Of a stretch of 64,000 nt of DNA, positions 33,753 to 41,648 are shown piece by piece; within the stretch, counting starts at the first letter, position 1; each line of letters starts with the position of its first letter. The translations under genes were made by a program, and so were the position numbers. This DNA is from JAFDZO01 sp044226845 (lineage in GTDB: Bacteria; Bacteroidota; Ignavibacteria; Tepidaquicellales; Tepidaquicellaceae), in contig JBGAGG010000010.1 in NCBI GenBank assembly GCA_044226845.1, forward strand, positions 68,972 to 132,971, in the 5' to 3' direction. Below the pieces are notes generated by a model, which made no database searches, was not told where the DNA came from, and was given only the letters and a program-made list of their open reading frames with translations.

Positions 33753-35549
33753 TTATTTCAGGAGAATCATTTTTTTTGTTGATTCGAATTTGTTGTTTCC
33801 GCCATCTGCCATGATGGTATAAAAATATGTTCCGCTTGATAAAGCAGAAGCATTAAACTGAACTGTATAAAATCCTGCTGCCTGAGTATTGTTAACTATG
33901 TTTGCAACCTGCTTGCCTGACATATCATATAGCATTATAGAAACTTTGCTATCGAAAGGAAGCTCATAATTTATTTTAGTTGAAGGATTGAACGGGTTCG
34001 GATAATTCTGTGAAAGACTGAACTTGCCCGGAACTCCGATAATTACTTCACTTGATAAATCGTAATATTTGTAGTTACCGTTGTAATCAATTTGTTTTAA
34101 TCTGTAAGTATATATGCCGGCATTAAGTCCTGCATCATTATAAGAATAAGATTGTGATTGATTTGAATTTCCTTTACCGCTCACAAATCCGATTTTATGC
34201 CATGAGCTTCCAATAGAATTTCTTTCAATATCATATCCGCTGTTATTTTCTTCCATTACAGTTATCCAGGTCAATGTTACATTTTGATTGCTTATTGATG
34301 AAGTGAAAGAAGTCAGTTCAACAGGAAGCAAGACATCCTGCCATTGGGCAATATAATTTGAAGGAATACTTCCATCTGCTACAGTAAAAAGTCCGCCTGC
34401 ATAAAGGTAATCGGCAATACTAATTATGCAGCGTACTGATGAATTTAACCCGTTACCAAGTGATGAAAACTGCGCGCCGTCCCATTTTGCAATTCGGTTT
34501 GCAAAAACATCATTACCGGTAGAGAAATCACCGCCGACATATAAATCATTTCCTACAATGTTAACACTGTAAACTGTAGCATCCATTCCTGTTCCAAGTA
34601 TGGACCAGGTATTACCGTTCCATCTTGCAATACGGTTCGCTAAGTTTCCTCCTGCTGTTACAAAATCTCCTCCTGCATATACATCTGTACCATTTCCTGC
34701 GAGAGAATATACAGTTCCATCAGTTCCACTGCTAAGACTTGTCCATGTTGTTCCGCTCCATTTGGCTATGTAATTCGCAGAGCTTCCGCCTACTATTGTA
34801 AAACTTCCTCCAATGTATAAAGTGGTGTCAATCGCAACAAGCGCATAAACTGTGTTATTCGCTCCTGCTCCAAGAAATGACCATGCAACGCCATTCCATT
34901 TTGCAACGCGGTTTGCAGAAACTCCGCCTGCAGTTACAAAGTCTCCACCTGCATATAGATCAGTTCCTGATGATGTAAGCGCATATACACCAGCATCCAT
35001 TCCGGAACTAAGCGCTGACCATGACGTTCCATTCCATCTTGCAACGCGGTTTGCAGAGATTCCACCTGCAGTTGTGAAATCTCCACCGGCATATAAATTT
35101 GTACCAATTGATGTTAGAGAGCGGACAGAAGCATTCATACCTGTTCCAAGAGCAGACCAAACGGCACCGTCCCATTTTGCTATGTAGTTTACAGAGACAT
35201 TACCTGCAAATTTGAAAGAACCCCCTACGTATAAATCTGTGCCTATAACTGCAAAAGTATAAACTGCGCTATCCATTCCCTGGGAACTGAAAGTTGTCTG
35301 CCATGCAGCAACCATATCTTTATTACTCGAAAAAAAGCGCGGTTCGCCTGAATTGGTATATTCCAGTCTATAAGCTTCATTGGTATAACCGCTGTTAACT
35401 ACAGACTTAACCCCTGTATTAACGGGACCGTCTTCGTTAAGGATTGTTGAGATTGATGGCTGGGAATTAAGCTCCCCGCCAAATGCAGGAGAGAAAAAAG
35501 GAAGTGATAACAAAAACAGAATAAAAATTCTGAAGATTAATATTTTCAT
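33753..35549 (-). CDS. T9SS type A sorting domain protein, seven-bladed beta-propeller
   Basis: A secreted protein of about 598 aa from ATG at 35549, chosen because MKILIFRIFILFLLSLPFFS then reads as a signal peptide; a longer frame from 35621 adds 24 unlikely residues. About seven repeats of 46 aa follow, with the pattern RVARWNGTSWSALSSGMDAG ... LYAGGDFVTAGG, each giving one blade of a propeller. Next comes a fibronectin-like strand region (VTLTWITVMEENNSGYDIER) and a T9SS domain: NYPNPFNPSTKINYELPFDS and STKKMILLK. It is probably surface-exposed and may bind glycans or protein. Blade repeats are also clear at DNA level, which suggests recent duplication. Confidence 0.88.
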   Translation of the reverse strand: MKILIFRIFILFLLSLPFFSPAFGGELNSQPSISTILNEDGPVNTGVKSVVNSGYTNEAYRLEYTNSGEPRFFSSNKDMVAAWQTTFSSQGMDSAVYTFAVIGTDLYVGGSFKFAGNVSVNYIAKWDGAVWSALGTGMNASVRSLTSIGTNLYAGGDFTTAGGISANRVARWNGTSWSALSSGMDAGVYALTSSGTDLYAGGDFVTAGGVSANRVAKWNGVAWSFLGAGANNTVYALVAIDTTLYIGGSFTIVGGSSANYIAKWSGTTWTSLSSGTDGTVYSLAGNGTDVYAGGDFVTAGGNLANRIARWNGNTWSILGTGMDATVYSVNIVGNDLYVGGDFSTGNDVFANRIAKWDGAQFSSLGNGLNSSVRCIISIADYLYAGGLFTVADGSIPSNYIAQWQDVLLPVELTSFTSSISNQNVTLTWITVMEENNSGYDIERNSIGSSWHKIGFVSGKGNSNQSQSYSYNDAGLNAGIYTYRLKQIDYNGNYKYYDLSSEVIIGVPGKFSLSQNYPNPFNPSTKINYELPFDSKVSIMLYDMSGKQVANIVNNTQAAGFYTVQFNASALSSGTYFYTIMADGGNNKFESTKKMILLK

Positions 35550-36003
35550 AAGAAATTTTTTTTGGTTTAAGGGTAATTTTTTTATTGTTTTGTGAACTAC
35601 TTTACCTCTACCTTCAAGCAAAAAGAAATCTCGCGAAAATCCCGATCCGGTGGTACCTATCTGATATAAGAGAATGTTAAGTTTTTTAAATTGTGAAAAT
35701 TCTGGGTAATTTTATTATTTAAAACTATAAATTAAAAGAACAAATAATACGTAAGTAAAAGTAGTTACGTATTAGTGTAAATTAAAGCTATTCAATTTAA
35801 AAATATATCGGGCAATGGAATGATTAGAGGTCTAATCCATTCAGATTAGAAATCACAACATCATTAAGTCTAATCAGAATTATTGTTAAAAACACAGTGT
35901 AGAAACTATCTGAGTAAAGTGAATCCCGAAAAATAACTCCCTACTGAATGTGCAGAAAAGAGTGAGTGCACTTCCTCTTTTATCAAAACTAATGAACATT
36001 AAA

Positions 36004-36039
36004 ACCCCTCTAACTCCCCCTTGGTAAGAGGGAGGATAG
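36004..36039. repeat. CCCCTCC-type repeat, diverged copy
   Basis: ACCCCTCTAACTCCCCCTTGG followed by TAAGAGGGAGG, the same hairpin type as 33431. It lies in the 1.2 kb spacer 35550-36765, which has no convincing ORF; the 35640-35995 part is AT-rich with nothing I can name. Confidence 0.5.
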
Positions 36040-36227
36040 TTTATATCTTCCCCGTTCTGATTTTGTACGTAGATAGATTTCCATACTGAAGGGAGGACGA
36101 TGTAGAATTCCCAAATTAAAATTATTTTGTAAGTTAACGAATTTGTTCCCCTACAAACAAAGGAGTGGAACAACCTCATAAATCTTCAAAGTTTTAATTA
36201 TTAAATGTTATAAATCTCTCCCCAAAA

Positions 36228-36412
36228 TAAAAAAACTCCATCCTGCTTTACGCAGAATGGAGTTGAGTGCCACTCCCCTCTTTTGCGGGAAAAAATTTCA
36301 GAGGAAAGTTAATCAGTACTTCGCCGGGGTAACTATAAGTTCCCGTACTGATTGCCAGGGTGAAATCCGCTGTTCAATATATCTTACCTAAATTGAATCA
36401 GGAATTTTACTA
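36228..36412 (-). ncRNA. Candidate structured small RNA ending in a strong terminator
   Basis: On the minus strand, GCGGATTTCA (36361-36370) can pair with TGAAAT (36295-36300) plus CCCGC (36285-36289). Inside is a 9-bp perfect stem AATCAGTAC (36345-36353) / GTACTGATT (36311-36319), topped by GGGAACT/AGTTACCC. Then follows a 12-bp terminator ACTCCATTCTGC (36252-36263) / GCAGGATGGAGT (36235-36246), loop GTAAA, and seven T. The G-U pair in this stem exists only on the minus strand. Upstream at about 36450-36420 a TTTG - 20 nt - TATTTTAT resembles a Bacteroidota promoter. No ORF fits. The 5' end is a guess. Confidence 0.55.
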
Positions 36413-36532
36413 CTATATAAAATACAATTCTTAATTTATTTATACAAACTCGATAAGTAAGAATCTTTATGTATATGAACGATTTTAATTTTAAGTTGTG
36501 AGGATAAAAGTGAAATAGTTAACCACTCCCTG

Positions 36533-36557
36533 TCCCCCTCCTTAACAAACAGGGGGA
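36533..36557. repeat. CCCCTCC hairpin repeat
   Basis: TCCCCCTCCTTAACAAACAG followed by GGGGA, a diverged copy of 33431-33454. Confidence 0.5.
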
Positions 36558-36569
36558 ATCATGCGGACA

Positions 36570-36604
36570 TAAAAAAACTCCATCCGAACTGAATCGAATG
36601 GAGT
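36570..36604 (-). terminator. Intrinsic terminator-like hairpin
   Basis: On the minus strand ACTCCATTCGA (36594-36604) pairs with TCGGATGGAGT (36577-36587) and is followed by TTTTTTT. It begins with the same ACTCCATTC as the terminators at 36235 and 33672. It could back up the terminator at 36681 after the helicase gene. Confidence 0.7.
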
Positions 36605-36623
36605 TTATAATTTATGATTAGAT

Positions 36624-36666
36624 CCACGCCGGAGTTTATCCAGCACTTGTTGCGGGGCGGGGATGA
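36624..36666. repeat. GC-rich palindromic element, inverse copy of 33004
   Basis: CCACGCCGGAGTTTATCCAG, then CACTTGTTGCGGGGCGGGGATG. Its reverse complement matches 33004-33045 almost throughout. Confidence 0.6.
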
Positions 36667-36677
36667 CAACAATACAT

Positions 36678-36713
36678 AAAAAAAAACGTTCCAACGCCGG
36701 AGCATTGGAACGA
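36678..36713 (-). terminator. Intrinsic terminator of the DEAD-box helicase gene
   Basis: On the minus strand CGTTCCAATGC-TCCG-GCGTTGGAACG (36687-36712) forms an 11-bp stem, followed by a long T run. It lies about 55 bp after the helicase stop. Confidence 0.85.
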
Positions 36714-36765
36714 GTTATATTAGAATTATTAATTACTAATTATTAGTTACTAATTGAGCGAAGCG

Positions 36766-38649
36766 TTATCTTCTTTCTTTCGGTTTTGCCACTTCAAGAT
36801 TGACTGTTACGCCTTTGATTCTTTTATCTTTCATCTGCTCAACAACATCGCGTGAATATTTTTTATCGACTTCAACAAAGCTGAAACTATCCAGCATACT
36901 GATTTCGCCGATTGCTTTTGCCGGTACAGTTGTTTCACCAGCAATTGCTCCTACGATATCTTTAGGCTGAATGTTATCTTTCTTGCCGCCGTTTAAAAAT
37001 AAGCGTACCATGTTCGGGTCGTTGTAGCTTCTTCCGCCGTCACGATCACCGCCGCGGCCTCTGTCACCGTCACGTCCACGACCTTTATCAAAGCTGCTTT
37101 TGTTATAGCCGTCTCTGTTGCCTCTATCATCTCTGTCTCTGTTGCCGCCTGAATCTCTTGAACCCCTGCTGTCTCTATCATTACCGAATTTCTTTTTATC
37201 GCCCCACTTGCCTTTTTTATCTCCGCCTCTGTCATCACGTCCGCGGCCTCTGTCTCCGCCACGGCCTCTGTCATTTCCTCTTCTGTCTCCGCCTCTATCA
37301 TCTCTATCGAAGCTTGAAGGTTTGAATTCTTCCTGCTTAGGAGGTTCAGGCACTGAAGCTAATATCTGATGCATAAGTCCTAAAGCAATATCCATTGTAT
37401 CAAAATCTTCTTCAAGAAGTCTTTCAATGATAGGCTTTACCTTCACTGAGTTCTCTCTTGCTTTCAGGATTGATTCCTTCAGTTCAGTCATAAGCTGCGT
37501 TTCTCTTATTTCTTTCACATCGGATATTGTAGGAATTTCTTTTTTAACAATTTTTGTCTTTGTATATCTTTCGATATCTCTGAGCTTGTAGAATTCTTTT
37601 CCGTTAACGAATGTGAATGCTTGTCCCTTGCGACCAGCGCGGGCAGTTCTTCCTATTCTGTGAACGTAGTATTCTTCATCCTGCGGCATATCGTAATTGA
37701 ATACTGCATCGATATCATCTACATCGATACCTCTTGCAGCAACGTCTGTCGCAACAAGAATTTCAATTTTACCTGAGCGGAACTTAGCCATAACTCTGTC
37801 TCTGAATAATTGTTTCAGATCACCGTGTAAGCCTTCGGCTGCATAGCCTCTTGCCTGTAAGTGAGAAACAAGGTCATCAACAGCTCTTTTTGTATTACAA
37901 AATACCAGTGAAAGCACGGGATCATGAATATCAAGAAGGCGTGTAAGCACTTCAAGCTTCATTCCAGGGCGTAGCTCAAAAAAGAACTGATCGATATTCG
38001 GTACCGTAAGTTCTTTATGAACAACCTTTACAATTTCAGGATTATTCTGATATTTTTTTGTAAGCTGCATTATCGGCGGCGGCATAGTAGCAGAGAAAAA
38101 TACTGTCTGCCTTCCTTCTGACGGAACCGATTTTAAAATTTCTTCAATGTCGTCTCTGAATCCCATGTTTAACATTTCATCTGCTTCATCAAGCACAATC
38201 ATTTTCACGTTATCGAGGTTAACAGTTTTTCTGTTTATGTGGTCAATCATTCTACCGGGAGTAGCGATAATAATCTGCACTCCGGCTTTTAAAGTTCTTA
38301 TCTGCCTATCGATAGACTGACCGCCATATATTGGTACGATGTGAACGCCTTTTTTATATTTGATAAGCTGAGAGATTTCCTCTGCGACCTGTATAGCTAA
38401 TTCTCTGGTTGGGCATAGAACTAATGCCTGCACTTTTTTGGAAGATGCATCTATAAATTCCGCAATCGGAATTCCGAATGATGCTGTCTTGCCTGTTCCG
38501 GTCTGTGCCTGACCTATTACATCTCTTCCTGCTAGTATGAAAGGAATGGCTGCCGATTGGATCGGAGTGGCTTCTTCAAAGCCCATTTCAGCAACTGCTT
38601 TTTCTGTTTCTTTAGAAAGGGATAATTCTTCGAATTTCAATGTTTCCAT
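36766..38649 (-). CDS. DEAD-box ATP-dependent RNA helicase (DeaD/CsdA-like)
   Basis: Unwinds RNA duplexes using ATP, in ribosome assembly and cold response. About 627 aa from ATG at 38649 (METLKFEELSLSKETEKAVA), chosen because the Q motif follows at the normal distance; a longer frame to 38727 adds nonconserved residues. Motifs are ATPIQSAAIPFILAGRDVIG, AQTGTGKTASFG, PTRELA, DEADEMLNMGF, FFSATMP and HRIGRTARAGRKGQ. After the core come an acidic linker, an Arg/Gly/Asp-rich tract (about 455-555, repeated DRGRGGDR) and a C-terminal RNA-recognition domain (NMVRLFLNGGKKDNIQPKDI). That layout is DeaD/CsdA. A long upstream region (38650-39016) may hold 5' UTR regulation. Confidence 0.93.
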   Translation of the reverse strand: METLKFEELSLSKETEKAVAEMGFEEATPIQSAAIPFILAGRDVIGQAQTGTGKTASFGIPIAEFIDASSKKVQALVLCPTRELAIQVAEEISQLIKYKKGVHIVPIYGGQSIDRQIRTLKAGVQIIIATPGRMIDHINRKTVNLDNVKMIVLDEADEMLNMGFRDDIEEILKSVPSEGRQTVFFSATMPPPIMQLTKKYQNNPEIVKVVHKELTVPNIDQFFFELRPGMKLEVLTRLLDIHDPVLSLVFCNTKRAVDDLVSHLQARGYAAEGLHGDLKQLFRDRVMAKFRSGKIEILVATDVAARGIDVDDIDAVFNYDMPQDEEYYVHRIGRTARAGRKGQAFTFVNGKEFYKLRDIERYTKTKIVKKEIPTISDVKEIRETQLMTELKESILKARENSVKVKPIIERLLEEDFDTMDIALGLMHQILASVPEPPKQEEFKPSSFDRDDRGGDRRGNDRGRGGDRGRGRDDRGGDKKGKWGDKKKFGNDRDSRGSRDSGGNRDRDDRGNRDGYNKSSFDKGRGRDGDRGRGGDRDGGRSYNDPNMVRLFLNGGKKDNIQPKDIVGAIAGETTVPAKAIGEISMLDSFSFVEVDKKYSRDVVEQMKDKRIKGVTVNLEVAKPKERR

Positions 38650-38845
38650 AGTTTGAACGTGTCGTTCTAATCTGTTTAGATTTTTTAAATTATTAAGTCT
38701 CAAAATAAGTTTTGCGGGATTCGCCACGCGGCGAATGGATTCTTTGTGAACGGCTAAATTTATAGTAGATTTAATCTGTTTGTAAGATACGAATAATAAA
38801 TACCAATAGATACTTAATTCGTAATGGGTGTTTTAGGGAAAGAAT

Positions 38846-38941
38846 TTGCCACTAGAACATTAAAGAACAAAAACTCACAAAATAATTTGTTATAAAAAAT
38901 ATAAGTTTGGTGTTCTTTGGTGTTTTTGAGATTTAGTGTCA
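38846..38941. repeat. Degenerate long inverted repeat (CACTA/TTTGAGATTT type)
   Basis: Left arm TGCCACTAGAACATTAAAGA, right arm GGTGTTTTTGAGATTTAGTG, each continuing into similar words in opposite orientation. It lies in the 366 bp gap between helicase and murI (divergent) and shares words with 39868-39960. No ORF is seen in the gap. Confidence 0.45.
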
Positions 38942-39016
38942 AAAGGAGATTTCATGGCAATATAGATACATTTCTCATTTAAACATAAATGAGTATTTTA
39001 TTTACTTATAATAAAT

Positions 39017-39844
39017 TTGGAAGACAAAAAACTACAAAACAAGCTAAAGAAAAGACCGATTGGCGTATTCGATTCAGGTATCGGCGGACTAACGGTTGCA
39101 AAATCTCTGTTCGATATCCTGCCTAATGAAGATATAATTTACCTGGGAGACTCTGCCAGACTTCCGTACGGAACGAAATCAAAAGAAACTATTATACTCT
39201 ATTCTATAGAGTGTCTTAAATTTTTACTGAAGAAAAATGTTAAATTCATTGTTGTTGCATGCAATACTGCATCAGCAAATGCGCTGCCGTTTTTGCAAAA
39301 GATTACTAAGGTGCCTGTGATTGGTGTGATAACTCCCGGAGCAGAGGCTGCTGTGAATAAATCAAAGAGCGAACGAATCGGAGTGATTGCCACCATGAGC
39401 ACAGTTCAGACGGAATCATATAAAAAGGAAATTCATAAGAAAAATAAATCAGCGAAAGTTTTTTCAAAAGCATGCTCATTATTTGTGCAGCTGGCGGAAG
39501 ACGGATGGACGGATAATAAAATTGCAGAACTTATTGCGAAAGAATATCTGAGCGAATTCACTAAGCTGAACATAGACACTTTAATTTTAGGATGCACTCA
39601 CTACCCTATTCTTAAAAATACTATACAAAAAGTGCTTGGGAAGAAGATTTTACTGATTGATTCAGGTGAAGAAACTGCAAAGCAGGCAAAGATAATTTTA
39701 ACTCAGAAGAATTTACTTAACACACAAAAAAAAGCCGGCGAGCATAAATTTTTCGTAACTGATTTTCAGCATAAATTTAAAGATGTAAGCGAAAGGTTTT
39801 TAGGGCGAAAATTGAACAAAATTCAAAAAATAAAACTGAACTGA
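39017..39844 (+). CDS. murI: Glutamate racemase
   Basis: Makes D-glutamate for peptidoglycan. The frame starts at TTG 39017; no ATG lies near the conserved start, and the N-terminus MEDKKLQNKLKKRPIGVFDS has the family block VFDSGIGGLTVAKSLFDILP. The two catalytic cysteines are in VVACNTASANALPFLQ and LILGCTHYPILKNTIQ. YLGDSARLPYGTKSKETI also fits. The length is 275 aa, about normal. TTG starts recur at 43839 and 60866. Confidence 0.94.
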   Translation: MEDKKLQNKLKKRPIGVFDSGIGGLTVAKSLFDILPNEDIIYLGDSARLPYGTKSKETIILYSIECLKFLLKKNVKFIVVACNTASANALPFLQKITKVPVIGVITPGAEAAVNKSKSERIGVIATMSTVQTESYKKEIHKKNKSAKVFSKACSLFVQLAEDGWTDNKIAELIAKEYLSEFTKLNIDTLILGCTHYPILKNTIQKVLGKKILLIDSGEETAKQAKIILTQKNLLNTQKKAGEHKFFVTDFQHKFKDVSERFLGRKLNKIQKIKLN

Positions 39845-39867
39845 TTTTATTTCAAATTGTAAAATTT

Positions 39868-39960
39868 CCACTAAAACACTAAATCTCAAAATTTCACAAA
39901 AGGAAAAATTTGTTTTATTTTATTTTTGTGATTTTTAGTGTTTTTGAGATTTTGTGGCAG
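39868..39960. repeat. Degenerate long inverted repeat (CACTA/TTTGAGATTT type)
   Basis: Left arm CCACTAAAACACTAAATCTC, right arm TTAGTGTTTTTGAGATTTTG then TGGCAG. The arms are reverse-complement relatives and the element is a second copy of the 38846 type. It is in the murI-pyrE gap and partly in a false upstream extension of pyrE. Confidence 0.5.
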
Positions 39961-39981
39961 GTACATAAATTTTTAAATAGC

Positions 39982-40563
39982 ATGAATAAGCAAGAAGTTC
40001 TCGAAATTTTCAAAAAAGCTGATGCATATCTTGAAGGACATTTTGTGCTTACATCGGGCTATCACAGTCCGCAATATTTTCAGAAGTCAAAAGTTTTTCA
40101 GTTTCCAGAATTCAATACTGCTCTTGCTAAAGGCATCATTGAAAAATTTAAGGATAAAAAAATAGATGTAGTCATCTCCCCTGTTATGGGCGCAGTTGTG
40201 CTTGGCGCGGAGGTTGCTCGTTTACTGAATGTCAGGTTCAACTTTGCTGAAAGGGAGAACGGAGTTATGAGCCTTAGACGAGGATTTGAACTTGAAGAAG
40301 GCGAGAATGTTTTAATAGTTGAAGACATCGTTACAACAGGCGGCAGCGTTGTTGAGGTAATTGATATGCTGAAAAAATACCCTGTGAAAGTAAATATCGT
40401 TGGAGTAGGATATGTAATCGACAGACAAAGCGGCGCGGATTTTGGAGTTGAGCAGCATGCATTAGCAGAAGTAGAAGTTATAAAATTTCCGCCTGAAGAA
40501 GTGCCTGACTGGCTGAATGAAATTCCGATTACAAAACCGGGCAGCAGATACTTAAAATCATAA
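39982..40563 (+). CDS. pyrE: Orotate phosphoribosyltransferase
   Basis: Joins orotate to PRPP to form OMP in pyrimidine synthesis. About 193 aa from ATG at 39982 (MNKQEVLEIFKKADAYLEGH); the longer frame from 39910 adds 24 hydrophobic residues that lie in a repeat. Family blocks are FVLTSGYHSPQYFQKSKVF, DVVISPVMGAVVLGAEVARL, the orotate/PRPP loop NFAERENGVMSLRRGF and the PRPP-binding NVLIVEDIVTTGGSVVEVID. The stop codon TAA overlaps by one base the ATT codon that may start the next gene. Confidence 0.93.
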   Translation: MNKQEVLEIFKKADAYLEGHFVLTSGYHSPQYFQKSKVFQFPEFNTALAKGIIEKFKDKKIDVVISPVMGAVVLGAEVARLLNVRFNFAERENGVMSLRRGFELEEGENVLIVEDIVTTGGSVVEVIDMLKKYPVKVNIVGVGYVIDRQSGADFGVEQHALAEVEVIKFPPEEVPDWLNEIPITKPGSRYLKS

Positions 40564-41573
40564 TTGTAAAATATAATTTAATCATAGCAGCGGTTATCTT
40601 TCTTTCCTCATTTCTTATTGCCAACTTTACAGCCTACTTAATAAAAAAACGTTTTTCAAAAACAGCATTAATTAAAAAAGCTAAATTTTTTTCAGCTACA
40701 TTTGTAAGAATAGTTGTACCTTTTATAGGACTGCTTGTAGCAGTTAAATATCTTCGAAGGTCATTCATCGGGAAAAACATTTTCGAGTATGAATCTACAT
40801 TTATGCTCATTGAAAATATTATTTTTATACTATCCATCGGATTTGCAAGTTATATAACATTCAGAGCAATAGTTTTCTTTTTTCAAAAGTACGTGGAACG
40901 CTCACAGGAAGATACACAGCTTGATGCAAACTTTACTTCCCTGCTTTCAAAATTGTTAAAGCTTGTAATTTTTATTATTGCTCTGATAATTATTCTCGAT
41001 AGATTCGGAATAAATATAAATTCGTTCATAGTATCTCTTGGTATAGGTTCGCTGGCAGTTGCTTTGGCTGCGCAGGAAACCCTGGCAAATATAATTGCCG
41101 GAATTGTAATTTTGATTGACCGCCCTTTCAGAATTGGAGAAAAAATAAAAACATCCACCGGAACTATCGGAACAGTTGAACAAATAGGTATCAGGTCATC
41201 CCGTTTGATAACGCTTGACGGTAAAATATTAATAGTCCCGAATACAGAACTAACAAAAACAAGCGTAACAAATCTCAGTTATGATTCAACAAACTACAAA
41301 ATACGGTTTGCATTTATTGTCCCTTTTGATATTAAAGCTGCAGATGTCAGAACTAAAATCAATGGGAATATATTTAATTGTACGGATATTTTGAAAGAGC
41401 CTGCCCCTTCGTTTGTATTTTCAAAGTTCAATGCTTCCAATTACGAAATGATACTTATCTGCTGGTGCAAAAATGAAGATAACACTACTCAGATAGAAAA
41501 TGAAGCAAAAGAATGTGTTTTAGAATCGTTAAAAGAACTGGGTATAACCGAATTCATAAAATCTTATTCCTAA
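40563..41573 (+). CDS. MscS family mechanosensitive channel
   Basis: A small-conductance mechanosensitive channel that opens under membrane tension. The frame from ATG 40803 gives 256 aa, but it stays open upstream to the pyrE stop, adding 80 residues with two more hydrophobic spans (IIAAVIFLSSFLIANFTAYL and FVRIVVPFIGLLVAVKYL). The only start-like codon for that full form is ATT at 40563, overlapping the pyrE TAA as TAATT; no ATG, GTG or TTG is in frame. MscS hallmarks: pore helix SLGIGSLAVALAAQETLANI, DRPFRIGEKIKTSTGTIGTV, SSRLITLDGKILIVPNTEL and the C-terminal alpha/beta domain. So 336 aa with about four spans is likely. Confidence 0.85.
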   Translation: MVKYNLIIAAVIFLSSFLIANFTAYLIKKRFSKTALIKKAKFFSATFVRIVVPFIGLLVAVKYLRRSFIGKNIFEYESTFMLIENIIFILSIGFASYITFRAIVFFFQKYVERSQEDTQLDANFTSLLSKLLKLVIFIIALIIILDRFGININSFIVSLGIGSLAVALAAQETLANIIAGIVILIDRPFRIGEKIKTSTGTIGTVEQIGIRSSRLITLDGKILIVPNTELTKTSVTNLSYDSTNYKIRFAFIVPFDIKAADVRTKINGNIFNCTDILKEPAPSFVFSKFNASNYEMILICWCKNEDNTTQIENEAKECVLESLKELGITEFIKSYS

Positions 41574-41648
41574 TTTTTCACTATTACAAAAATTGCAAAA
41601 TAAGTATATTCACTTTTCCTAATTTTCCACTTTTACATATATTAAATA

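Noticed and set aside
34450..35290. Regularly spaced DNA repeats that might be taken for a CRISPR array
   Set aside because: They are in frame and of 46 codons each, and encode the blades of the propeller protein; the spacers are not variable.
35640..35700. A GC-rich stretch (GGTACCACCGGATCGGG on the minus strand) before the propeller gene, considered as a riboswitch
   Set aside because: It is short and matches no riboswitch core that I know; no conserved motif is present.
35886..36179. A 97-codon minus-strand ORF upstream of the propeller gene
   Set aside because: It crosses a CCCCTCC-type repeat and its sequence has no secretion or domain features.
39910..39981. Upstream ATG for pyrE
   Set aside because: The added residues are coded by a degenerate inverted repeat, and the true start MNKQEVLEIF matches the family.
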